From NCBI GenBank assembly GCA_030144725.1, contig JASKMD010000021.1, positions 523,540-587,539 of the forward strand: 64,000 nt of DNA. Direction: 5' to 3'. How positions within the stretch are numbered: position 1 is the first letter of the stretch; every line of letters begins with the position of its first letter. This document shows, piece after piece, positions 9,225-27,978 of the stretch. A program made the position numbers and the translations under genes. Under the pieces are notes generated by a model. That model was not told where the DNA came from, searched no databases, and saw only the letters and a program-made list of their open reading frames with translations. The DNA is from Haematococcus lacustris. Lineage: Eukaryota > Chlorophyta > Chlorophyceae > Chlamydomonadales > Haematococcaceae.

Positions 9225-12200
9225 ATGCAGGTCCAGCGCGTTTCAGGTGCGGCTAGCTGTCGCCTTCACGGCCACGATCTTATGCGATCAAGCCGATTGG
9301 TGTGCGCTGTCTTACAGGTACCGCTCGCAATGCCGTCCGCAGTGCAGCTCCTGCTCTCCGCATTGGCAGAAGTCGCCGCAGCACGGTGTCGGTTGAGGCC
9401 CGCAAGGTTGCTCTGCTTGGCGCCGGAGGGGGCATCGGCCAGCCCCTGGCGCTGCTGCTCAAGGTACAAAGCGAAGATGGCGCCACCCAGTTGTCTTGAG
9501 CTCGTAGACTGAGTGCCAGGAGTTCCCGAGGTGCAGATGAACAAGCTTGTTACGGAGCTGGCGCTGTACGATATTGCAAATGTCGAGGGCGTGGCAGCGG
9601 ACATTTCGCATTGCAATACTCCCGTAAAGGTGCGACGTGAGTCAACGAAATATCGCCCGCCTGTGTGCCACATCGGCACTCGCTCACCTCGCAGGTGGCT
9701 GCCTATACCGGCCCAGATCAGCTCGCAGCCTGCTTGAAAGGCGCAGAGCTAGTCGTGATTCCTGCCGGCGTGCCGCGCAAGCCTGGCATGACCCGCGACG
9801 ACCTGTTCAACGTCAATGCGGGCATTGTCAAGGCTCTGGTGGAGGCCGTGGCAAAGAACTCTCCCTCGGTGCGCACCTTCTCCCGCCCGCTCCGTCCCGC
9901 TGGCACACCAAGACGGCACACCTCGCACCCGCACGCTCGCCCTGCCTCGCCTGCGGCCCCTCCCCCTGCGGCCCATCCCGAGTTGCTGTGCCACGCAGGC
10001 GATCATCGAGATCGTGACCAACCCCGTGAACTCTACTGTGCCCATCGCGGCTGAGACCCTAAAGAAGGCTGGGTGCTACGACCCGCGCAAAGTGTTGGGT
10101 GTGACAACCCTGGACGTGGTGCGCAGCAGTCCCCCAAAGGAGGACCCCTCACCCCCTGCCCCCTGCCATGATTGCGTCACCCAGCCTTGTCCAGCTGTCA
10201 CATCTTGGCCACCTCCTCCCCTACCTGTCTAACAGGTTCTGCCCACCTACACCACCACATACACTCTTGCCTGCCTCCCCGCCTGGCTGCCTCTCATTGG
10301 CACCTGCCGCCAAGGCAGAGGCGTGGGTAGGTTCAGGGGCAGGGGGTGGCGAGAGCACCTAGCTGCACGGCTTGGTGGGCAAGGCGTGACTAGCTTAGCC
10401 AGGGCAGCAGGCAGTGCTTGGGGAGGAGCCCGTCTCCATGCGTCTCCGGCAGCATGAGGGCAGCTGTGTGAGGCAGGCCTGCAGTTCCACCTGCTGAGGG
10501 CCAGTGCCACTCCCTACAGCTGCCACCGCCCATACAGCACTCTGCCGCCTCAACCCACTGGAGGGGACATCTCCGCCCTTCCTTAGCCTCGTCCAGTCAT
10601 TGACGCGTGGCACCCAAGCAGCTTGGCCTCACCCACCTATGGACCACCACCAAGTGCTGGAGCTGCCACTGCGTTGCTGTCACACGCCATGTCTGCTCTT
10701 GCCAGGCAGCTCCAGGCAAATGCTGTGCTGCACACAGGCTGTTGCTGCCGCCTGCTCGCCTCAGCCAGCCTTGCCTGCCAGCCTGGTGTGCGGACCCACC
10801 CCCTGAGGCTCCTGAGGGCCACTCAGGGCCTGGCAGCAGCAGCCCACCTCATGGTCTCATGCGCCTTAACCTCACCCCTCACCCCACCCCGCACCTCCCC
10901 CCTGCCGTCTAGGTGCCTGGGTGCTTGCCACCCTCTGGCCCCCACCCCCAAGGACTGCCCCCCCTGAGCGCCCTGGGCTGCTGCACCCCTGTAGGCCAGG
11001 CCCCCTGGTAGCTACTCCCCCTCTCCCCCCTGCTGCTTAAACGCAGGTTCAAAGGGTCTACTCCCCCTCTCCCTGCTGCCCTACTGTTGTACCATGCTCT
11101 GGCTGCAATCACCATACGTGCCTTGTTGTCGTGTCAGGTGCGCGCCAACACCTTTGTGTCAGAGGCCAAGGGGCTGGACATGAAGGACGTGGACGTGCCA
11201 GTCATTGGGGGCCATGCGGGCATCACCATCCTCCCCCTGCTGTCCCAGGTGCTGCACCCTCCTGCCACCCTCCCTCCTCCCTCCTGCCACCCTCCCTCCT
11301 CCCTCCTGCCACCCTCCCTCCTGCCACCCTCCCTCCTGCCACCCTCCCTCCTGCCACCCTCCCTCCTGCCTCCTGATGCCCTAATGCCTGCCACGGCCCG
11401 CTTCCTGCCCGCAATGGGGCGCACCACTGACCCTTTGGCTACTGCGCAGCCCCTCAAGGCTCAACCACTAGGCCAACCTCATACTCATCTGACCCTGACC
11501 CTGACCCTGACCCTGCTCTCAGCCTGACCCTAAGGCTGAGGCTGCCGGCTGCGCAAGCTTGGCAGCCACCGCTGCTGACCTGGCGCTGCTGACCTGGCGC
11601 TGCAGGCCACGCCTCCCGTTACCTTCAGCGAAGCCGAGAAGAAGGTGATGACGGAGAAGATCCAGAATGCTGGCACTGTGGTGGTGGAGGCAAAGGCAGG
11701 CAAGTGACCCTGGGGGCTGGCCTCCCTCCCCCGCCCGCCCCCCTCCCGCACTGCCATCGTCAACTGTGCCTAAGGCCTCCACCCAGACCCCATCCTACCC
11801 ACACCCACACCTACACCCTTGCATGCGCCTCCCACCCCCCAAAACCACACCTTGGGCATGAGCACAGGCAAAGCACCACTAGGCAGTGGTCCTGGACCCC
11901 ACCCTCCACCATGGGGCCCAGTACTGCCTGGCCGGCGTACCTGTAACCAGGCGCAAGCTCTGCCAGGAATACCCTCATGGGCCACCCTCATTGCCCCACC
12001 CCACCCCAGCCCCACCCCAGCCCCACCCCACCCCACCCCACCCCACCCCACCCCACCCCACCCCACCCCACCCCACCCCACCCCACCCCACCCCACCCCA
12101 CCCCACCCCACCCCACCCCACCCCACCCCACCCCACCCCACCCCACCCCACCCCACCCCACCCCACCCCACCCCACCCCACCCCACCCCACCCCACCCCA

Positions 12201-12962
12201 CCCCACCCCACCCCACCCCACCCCACCCCACCCCACCCCACCCCACCCCACCCCACCCCACCCCACCCCTGGTCAGGCTTCCAGGCCGTGCAGGTGCTGT
12301 GCGGTGCGTGCAGGCAAGGGCAGCGCCACGCTGTCCATGGCCTACGCTGCGGCCCGCATGGCGGAGAGCACGCTGCTGGGCCTCAACGGGGAGCCAAACA
12401 TCTACGAGTGCGCCTTCGTGCAGTCAGAGGTGGGCCAGGGGGCGCGCGTCACTGGGGCAGACGTTACTGGGGCAGGGGTGGGGGGCCAGAGCTGGCGGTG
12501 TGGAGGGGCAAGCGCAAAGGCTGGGGGGGTCCCTGGAGGGCGACTAGGGTGGGGTCGAGGGGTAAGGACAGGGGGGCAAGCACATGGCTGGGGGGGCTAG
12601 GGGCAGGAAGGGGGGAGGGTGTCAGGTTACTCAGCATTGCAGCCTTTTTGCCATACTCCCCCTCACCCCCTGGCAGCCTCCCCCCTTCCCCCCCTTGCAC
12701 CTGCTCCCCCCCTGCCTCACTCCCCCCCTGCACCTGGCCCCCTGGCCCCCCTCCCCCCTGCCCCCAGGTTGTCCCGGACACCCCTTTCTTCGCCACCAAG
12801 GTGCTGCTGGGCCCCCAGGGGGTGAGCCAGGTGCTGGGCCTGGGCAGCCTTGACGCCTGGGAGCAGCAGCAGTTCGAGGCCATGCTGCCGGAGCTCAAGG
12901 CGCAGATCGTCAAGGGCCAGGACTTCGTGCTCAAGCCGCCTGCTGGCCCTGCACCGGCGTAA
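9225..12962 (+). CDS. MDH: NAD-dependent malate dehydrogenase, organelle-targeted
   Basis: Nine exons join in phase to 356 residues: 9225-9246, 9318-9463, 9537-9629, 9695-9868, 9999-10118, 11138-11248, 11606-11699, 12314-12429 and 12768-12962. The enzyme interconverts malate and oxaloacetate with NAD(H). Residues 1-35 are Arg/Ser/Ala-rich without acidic residues until SVEA, typical of a plastid (or mitochondrial) targeting peptide. The mature part starts [20 protein letters not shown], the Rossmann nucleotide loop. [17 protein letters not shown] holds the mobile-loop arginines, NPVNSTVPI the substrate Asn, and [14 protein letters not shown] the catalytic His. The length matches the family. 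The last intron but one (11700-12313) has a GC donor (AG|GCAAGT) and contains a CCCCA satellite; intron 6 holds a 15-bp minisatellite. Plastid, mitochondrial and peroxisomal forms are close relatives, so the compartment is inferred from the leader only. Confidence 0.95.
11264..11372. repeat. 15-bp CCACCCTCCCTCCTG minisatellite in a malate dehydrogenase intron
   Basis: About seven units of CCACCCTCCCTCCTG and close variants lie in the intron between exons 6 and 7 of the malate dehydrogenase gene, starting 15 bp after the donor. Confidence 0.9.
12017..12269. repeat. (CCCCA)n pentanucleotide satellite inside an intron
   Basis: About 50 near-perfect CCCCA units fill the middle of the GC-AG intron of the malate dehydrogenase gene, ending about 45 bp before its acceptor. 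The pyrimidine-rich array must be transcribed in the pre-mRNA. Long open frames through it are artefacts of a 5-bp unit without stop codons. Confidence 0.95.
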
Positions 12963-14445
12963 GAGGGGAAGGGGGGGGGGCGGGCGGGGGGGGACGCAGG
13001 CCCCTTGCCTGCCCAGCCTTCAGTGAGGAGCTGAGGAGGTGGACCCTGAGGAGGTGGCGCCTGGCTGGAGGTAGTTGAGCGCCTGCAGGCTGGCGGCTGG
13101 GGGGCTGGCAGCTGGAGGCTGGCGGCTGGCGGCTGGAGGCTGGCGGTTGCAGACCAAAGGCTCCGAGCCAGAGGCTGTCAGGCTGCAGGGCAGAGGCTCC
13201 AGGCGCTCTACTGCCGGAGGCTGTCAGGCTGCAGGCTTTAAGCTGTCAGGAAGCCTGCAGGCAGGCAGGACCCAGTGCCAGCTGGCCTGTGTTCCCCCTG
13301 GCCTTTGGCTCTGCCCGTCCTTGTCCTGTGTCCAGGGTGCAGCAGCGGCAGCAGTGATGTGAAGGCCGACAACAGGGACACTGGGTCGGGGCTGGGCTGG
13401 GAGGTGGTGGGGGCTGGGCAAGGCCAGGGGAGGGAGGGAGGGAGCAAGGGCCCAGCTAGGGGTCAGGTCGAGGCCTTGCTGGTGGATGGCCACAGCTGGC
13501 AGCGGCTGAAGGCAAACGGATGGGGGTGGGCGTGCTGGCTGATGAAGCTAGGGTGGTTGGGATGTTCGAGGTGGGGAGGATCAGGGGGAGGAGGGTGCTA
13601 CTTGGTCTCCCTCCTGCTTGCATGCCAAAGGGTGAGGGGTGTGACAGTGCCCTTGCTTTCTTGCTAACAAGAGATCCCCTGAAAACGGGACGGTTGTGGT
13701 TGGTGTTGAGGCAGTGACCAAGGGTATGTGAAGCGACAGATTGCCTCATTTGGTAACACCAGCTGCGGGACCTTCTGCACCGCTGCCATAGTGCACCAAA
13801 TGCTATACCTAGTCTGTGTCATGTTCTTGTCACATGTAACCGTCATTGGTCTTGACCAACTGAACTACATCGATTCGTTCAGCTTGACTGCCCCTGAGCA
13901 ACGTTGGATTGCGTCTCACTCCTTTCAGTGGCACGTCCGACGAGGTGCACGGCAAGGCACACGGAGGGCAGCAGCACAGGGTGGGAGCACCACAGCAGTA
14001 GCGGCAGTGTAAGACTCTGACATGATGTGAGCAACGCCTTGTGGACTGGGTGGTAGCAGTAAAGGGGTTATCAACAAGATAAGGACAAAAGTGCAGGGCA
14101 GAGGGGTTGCTGACATGCGGCGTTGCCACTGGCCGCTTGTAGACAAACGCAAAGATTATTGATGAAGCGCTGATAGCTACGTTAGACAGATGCATCAATC
14201 AGCCTTGAAGCTGCAGCCCATCGTCTCCCGGCCACACTCAGTTTCTTGGTTTACGACGACATGCAGGCCATGTCGCCAAAGCAACAAATGTCCCACACTG
14301 TCGATTGCACACTCGCGACCCGTTGTGCTGAATGAGACACAGCTCCTATATGCACATCGGCAAAACCTTGCGAGCGCATTAGCGCGTTAGCGAACCAGCG
14401 CTCAATTGCGCACAGCCCGCAGCCCGCAGCGGCTGCGCCAGGCGC
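12963..14445. other. Intergenic stretch with a short minisatellite
   Basis: This lies between the malate dehydrogenase stop and the next plus-strand start. At 13075-13260 there is a degenerate GGCTGGCGGCTGGAGG-type minisatellite. A G-rich run follows (13380-13445). The last 700 bp are less repetitive and presumably contain the promoter of the 14446 gene, but I see no clear TATA box. No gene is supported. Confidence 0.6.
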
Positions 14446-23225
<8,780 letters not shown>

Positions 23226-23728
23226 GTGCTAGGGTGGTAAATGCCTGGGTGCTCCTCACACTCAGTGCGGGTGGCCACCCGCTGGCTGTGATCCTGAGGG
23301 GCATGGGGTGGGTGGAAGGGTGGGCCAATGTTGATATATAAACCGTGGATTCTCATTCTGTTCCTGTGTCAGAAGTTTCGCCCAAGACCTTACAGCCCTA
23401 TTGTCAATCATTTGCATTGGTTTGCATGCCAGGGCAAGTAGGAGACTGCAACTGCACTCGAATGTAAGTCCTTAGCTGAGGGCGAAAAGAGACTACAACT
23501 AGAATACATCGTGGCCCCCTAGCTGACCTAGGCAAGCCTGGTGTCAGCTGCTACCCCACTGGCCACTGTAACAACCTACCAAGGGTAATGAAAGGCAGCA
23601 ACTGGGTGGCGGTAAGGAGGTGAGAGACTATGTACATGTAAGTTCATCATCCTTATGCATACATAAATACTAGGGGGACACCCCTGCACCCCAAGCAGGC
23701 TCCCCAGACTCAGATGAGGCAGTGGTCC
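23226..23728. other. Intergenic, no gene seen
   Basis: This stretch lies between the SAWADEE gene and the first Fanzor-like element. It contains an AT-rich TGATATATAAACC motif near 23332 that resembles a TATA box, but no convincing open frame follows it on the plus strand. Confidence 0.5.
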
Positions 23729-24800
23729 AGCCCCCTTGTCCCTCACTAGGGCCTCCATTTGAGCCGGATCAGTAGTACCTACTAGCAGCCATGTGGCCAG
23801 GGTGACGGTGATGTGCTTCAGGTTGGCCTCCAGGGAGGTGCCGGCTGAGCTGGCTGCTGCCAGGTGCTGGAGGTGGGGCTTGATCGGTGCTAGCCACCGC
23901 TCTGTGTCACGGCGGGCATTGTGCAGGCCGCTGGCATGCTTCACCTCGCCCTTGGTCAGCTTCCACCGGCGCAGCTGGTCTGCCTTGAGCTGGCCTGTTG
24001 CTGGATCCCACACCCCAGAGGCTGCGCTGACTGCCTGGGTGACGCCGGGGTCGATGCCCACCCCAATCTATGTGGGGGAGCCCCACCGCACGGGCCGCTG
24101 CTGCTGCTGCACTTGGGCGGCTGCTGGTGCTGCTGCTGCTGGCAGCTGGAGGTGGGGCTGGAGGAGGGGGAAGGGCGCGCGTGTAGTGCACGCACACGCT
24201 GACACCATCTGTGTCCATCAACCTCTCGAAATGAAACTCCTTGTTGCGAAGCTTGTTGGTGTTGAACCACCTGGCCCAGTGATCACTCAGTGCTGGCTGG
24301 GAGGTGAAAGCTGCCCGGGCTTCCTTGGTCAGGCCCAGCTGCCTGCACACCCCATGCAGCACCCTGCTGTCCACCTTGATGAAGTGCACCCCCACCCTGG
24401 CCATGGGGGTGAGGGTGAAGGGGGGTGGGCAGGTCAGGGTCCGGGGACCAACCCCATGCCTCTTGCCGCGCTTTGGCTGCCCTGGCACAGGGGGTGTGTG
24501 GGGCTGCTGCCACCGCTCTAGCAACCGGCACACATGCACTGCATGGCGCATGCGGCAGGGCAGGGGCAGGGTGTCCTGCAGGGAGCCTTCCTTCTTCATG
24601 CCCAGTAGGCGGCGGTGCTTGTTGGCCTCCTCTATCAGGTCCGCCACATGGCCCTTGTCCAGGGTGGCGGCCTTCAGCTCCGAGCTGTGGGCGTTGATGC
24701 CATACCCACACGCCATCCTGATGAACAGCTGCGCCTCCTCCCCGCTCCAGCCTAGCTGGGCCCTGGCTGCCTTGGCGTACAGCTTGACAATGCGCTCTGC

Positions 24801-25308
24801 AGGTCAGGTCAGGTCAGGTCAGGTCAGGTCAGGTCAGGTCAGGTCAGGTCAGGTCAGGTCAGGTCAGGTCAGGTCAGGTCAGGTCAGGTCAGGTCAGGTC
24901 AGGTCAGGTCAGGTCAGGTCAGGTCAGGTCAGGTCAGGTCAGGTCAGGTCAGGTCAGGTCAGGTCAGGTCAGGTCAGGTCAGGTCAGGTCAGGTCAGGTC
25001 AGGTCAGGTCAGGTCAGGTCAGGTCAGGTCAGGTCAGGTCAGGTCAGGTCAGGTCAGGTCAGGTCAGGTCAGGTCAGGTCAGGTCAGGTCAGGTCAGGTC
25101 AGGTCAGGTCAGGTCAGGTCAGGTCAGGTCAGGTCAGGTCAGGTCAGGTCAGGTCAGGTCAGGTCAGGTCAGGTCAGGTCAGGTCAGGTCAGGTCAGGTC
25201 AGGTCAGGTCAGGTCAGGTCAGGTCAGGTCAGGTCAGGTCAGGTCAGGTCAGGTCAGGTCAGGTCAGGTCAGGTCAGGTCAGGTCAGGTCAGGTCAGGTC
25301 AGGTCAGG
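24801..25308. repeat. (AGGTC)n pentanucleotide satellite in the Fanzor intron
   Basis: About 101 perfect AGGTC units, followed to 25450 by variants with ATA insertions, occupy nearly the whole intron of Fanzor copy A. One edge lies within 5 bp of the splice acceptor, which suggests the array grew out of the polypyrimidine/acceptor region. The unit resembles a nuclear-receptor half site, but nothing suggests that function here. Confidence 0.95.
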
Positions 25309-26002
25309 TATAAGGTCAGGTATAAGGTCAGGTATAAGGTCAGGTCAGGTATAAGGTCAGGTATAAGGTCAAGTATAAGGTCAGGTCAGGAATAAGGTCA
25401 GGTATAAGGTCAGGTCCAGGTCAGGTCAGGTCAGGTATAAGGTCAGGTCCAAGTCTAGGGTCTAGTCACCACCATGACTTGCCTGGGTTGGAGTAGTGTT
25501 GCTGCATGGCCACCGCCAGCTGCATGTAGTGTGCGTCGATGGTGTTGGCGTCACCCGCCAGGTAGATGCTGCCTAGCTCTTGCAGCTTGGCCACAAGCGC
25601 CTGGTTGCTGGGGTCCTCAAAGGCTGGCATGAGCATGGGGTGGCGGTTGCGCACACGGCGCCGCTGCAGCTGGTTGTAGCATGTCTAGAAGTTTGGGTTG
25701 GCGAAGAACATGCAGAAGTCTTTCAGCTGCCTCAGCATCAGGGGGTCCTCGCAGTCAAGGGGCAAGGGAGGGCCAGTGGGTGCTGCGGGTGCAAGGGCTG
25801 CCAGGCGGGCGCTGCAGCGCCTTTGGGGGGGTTGCGTGACTGGCTCAGGTTCTGGCTCTGACTCTGACTCTGACTCCGAGTCAGACTGTGGCTCTGGATC
25901 AGAGTCACAGTCTGACTCGGAGTCAGAGTCGGTGTCACACTCCATGCTGGCAGGCTGGGCAGGCTGGGCAGGGGCCCGTGGGGGGAGTGGGGTAAGGGGG
26001 GG

Positions 26003-26189
26003 GGCATCAGGGGGTTGGGGAGGCTGCACGGCTGGAGGCTGAGGGGCGCTGGGGGAGCCGGGGGTAGGGTAGCCCACCAGGCAGGTGAGAAAAATGCGCA
26101 ATACAAACAAGAGGCGATCACGTGGAGCTGAGAGTGGATCTCAGCCCGCAGCCGGAGGTGCTCCCGCAGCTTGCGCCTGGTCTTCTTGC
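26003..26189 (-). repeat. Inverted-repeat arm shared by Fanzor copies A and B (left)
   Basis: About 187 bp is a near-identical reverse complement of 27174-27363. The arms are the same N-terminal Fanzor exon and intron region in two head-to-head copies, about 1 kb apart. Confidence 0.9.
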
Positions 26190-26849
26190 GAGCGGCTATG
26201 AAGCCTGCAAGCTGGTCGCCATCAATCCAGACTACCAGGCAGCCGGCCGCGTCCAGCTTCAAGCAGAGGCTGCAGCTCTTGCTGTCCCAACAGCGCTGCC
26301 CTGCACCGTCTGTGTGTGATGCCTCTGTTGCAGCCAGCTGGGAGGGTTAGCAGCAGCAGCCGGGATGATGGGAGCAGGCCCCTCACCACCAGCACCACCC
26401 AACCTGGCAGCTGCTTCAGGAGTAGCAGGAGGTTACTGGTGCCCACAACACATGGGGCAAGCAACCCCAGGCGTGGTAAGAGGTGGCCCAGCCCCACCGC
26501 CTCAGCGACGAGGATGGCAATGGCTGGCAGGGGTCAAAGCAATGTGGGTGATGAGTGGGTGTTGAGTGCATTGACACTGACAAGGGTATGGCACAGCAGT
26601 CAGTGAGGGTGAAGCGCAGGTTGTGGCTGGTGAGGCCAGCTGGCCCCTGTGCAGCCTGGCCGTCAGGGGTGCCTGTGGAGGGCTGACAGCCTGCTGGAGC
26701 TGCAGGGGCTGGACCACTGCCTCGGCGCCGTGGGTGTTGCGTACGACCAAGGCTGTAACAGAGCACTATTTTCACACAATCGTGTATTTTTTCACGGGAA
26801 ACCCAAATTGATAGAAAAGGCCACCGCCCGTCGCACTGCGCATCGCGTG

Positions 26850-27978
26850 ATGGCTAAGAAAAAGCGGAAGTGTAGCGACAAAAACATAAAGGTTCGTGTC
26901 CCCAGCCGTGACGTGAGCCCTAGACGTGAGTTACGCGCTGTGAGATAACCCGTCGCTCCTGTTGGTTCCATCGCAGTGTCTCGTTCCGCCCAAGGCAAGC
27001 AACGACAGGATCGTCGAGATGGCTGGACCACGCGTCGACGTCAGGTGCCGCCCCTTCCTTATGTGTCCCCGCACTGTTTGTGTTGACCCCGCCTTGTGCC
27101 TTGGCCTGTCAAAATGGCAACCTCGCTTGGCTGCAGGTCATCAAGGTCCCCGAGGGCGCAGTGCTGCGCGGCTGCAAGAAGACCAGGCGCAAGCTGAGGG
27201 AGCACCTCCGGCTGCGGGCTGAGATCCACTCTCAGCTCCGCGTGATCGCCTCTTTGTTTGTATTGCGCATTTTTCTCACCTGCCTGGTGGGCTATCCTAC
27301 CCCCGGCTCCCCCAGCGCCCCTCAGCCTCCAGCCGTGCAGCCTCCCCAACCCCCTGATGCTCCCCCCCTACCCCCGTGGATGAGCACCGCACCAGCCGGG
27401 TCAGCTCAGCAGTAAATGGCAAGCAGCCCTGTGAGGTGGAGCTGAACACACTCAGTGCCACAAGACCCGCAGGCTGGAAGCCCACAGCAGGGCAGGTGGA
27501 ACAGCGCCTGGTGCGCCCAGCCTGGAGCCAGGAGTGTGGCCAGCCAGTGCGGGGCCTGGTGTGGTGCCCTGTAGTGGCCCCCCGCAGGCCCCCACAGGCC
27601 CCATGCAGCGGCCAGGCAGCCACACAGCCAGCAGCCTCAGAGCCAGGGCCCAGCACACCCCAGCCAGCCAAGCGCAGCAAGCGCACCAAGGCTGAGCCAG
27701 GGGCAGCCGAGCCCACCAAGGGCAAGGGCAAGGGCAAGGCTGCCAAAGCCAAGCCAGCACCACAGCCAGGCAGATGGCTGGACAGGGACTGCAATGCAGC
27801 ATTGAACATGCAGCGCATTGGGGAGAGCAGGTGGCGGCCGCTGGAACTGTGCTACTGGCCAGACCAGGGAGCTCTGCCAGCCAAGGGCAAGGAGTACCCT
27901 GGCCTGGGCTACAAGCGGCTGCGAGACAAGCCACCCCAGGCCCAGCAGCAGCAGCAGCAGCCTGCTGAGGCACAGTAA
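26850..27978 (+). pseudogene. Fanzor-like nuclease, internally deleted copy B
   Basis: The N-terminal exons are 26850-26891 (MAKKKRKCSDKNIK, with an SV40-like nuclear localisation signal), 26977-27039 (CLVPPKASNDRIVEMAGPRV) and one from 27137 (VIKVPEGAVLRGCKKTRRKL). The deletion junction lies at about 27376. The C-terminal part then reads DEHRTSRVSSAVNG, the Glu-bearing block that precedes the zinc ribbon in Fanzors, followed by RGLVWCPVV, a Pro/Lys linker, RWLDRDCNAALNMQRIGE (RuvC-III Asp) and a short tail ending at the TAA at 27976. RuvC-I is missing, so no nuclease activity is expected. The C-terminal frame itself is open for 200 codons without lesions, which suggests a recent loss. Where canonical members have a CxxC after TS, this family has SRVSSA. 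Confidence 0.8.
27174..27363 (+). repeat. Inverted-repeat arm shared by Fanzor copies A and B (right)
   Basis: This is the partner of 26003-26189. It starts at GCAAGAAGACCAGGCGCAAG and ends at CCCCTGATGC, where copy B has its internal deletion junction. Confidence 0.9.

Larger units (their letters stand above)
23729..26189 (-). mobile_element. Fanzor-carrying element, copy A (3' deleted)
   Basis: Read on the minus strand, the element keeps most of a Fanzor-like coding region and then jumps, after codon block LKHITVTLATW near 23790, directly to the last 65 bp shared with the other copies. Those 65 bp run from CTAGTAGGTACTACTGATCC through GGCCCTAGTGAGGGACAAGG to GGGGCTG at 23729. It is thus a 3' internal-deletion derivative, not a simple truncation. 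The upstream edge of homology with copy B is 26189. Confidence 0.75.
23790..26189 (-). pseudogene. Fanzor-like nuclease pseudogene, copy A
   Basis: The N-terminal part (26189-25483) encodes KKTRRKLREHLRLRAEIHSQ, an Asp/Ser/Glu-rich linker and a helical block (ALVAKLQELGSIYLAGDANT). After an intron with a GC donor (25482) and acceptor at 24797, the exon beginning 24796 encodes ERIVKLYAKAARAQLGWSGE, the recognition-lobe region and GVHFIKVDSRVLHGVCRQLG, then the RuvC-I block VGIDPGVTQAVSAASG and its helical follow-up RWKLTKGEVKHASGLHNARR. Three lesions are visible: an in-frame TAG after FFANPNF near 25687, a frameshift just before RuvC-I near 24060, and loss of everything after LATW, which includes RuvC-II, the zinc ribbon and RuvC-III. 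Fanzors are RNA-guided DNA nucleases related to TnpB; this copy cannot make an active one. Confidence 0.8.

Noticed and set aside
11770..12600. Histidine/proline and glycine/tryptophan repeat frames
   Set aside because: They arise from the CCCCA array within a malate dehydrogenase intron.
24801..25308. CRISPR-like regular repeat array
   Set aside because: The units are 5 bp and contiguous with no spacers, in a eukaryotic intron; a simple satellite.
24304..25395. 363-codon plus-strand frame with a QVRSG repeat
   Set aside because: It is antisense to Fanzor copy A and runs through its AGGTC satellite; not a gene.
26340..26760. Possible minus-strand gene (VVRNTHGAEAVVQPLQLQQA)
   Set aside because: The short open frames have no splice-compatible neighbours or recognisable motif; coding status cannot be supported.
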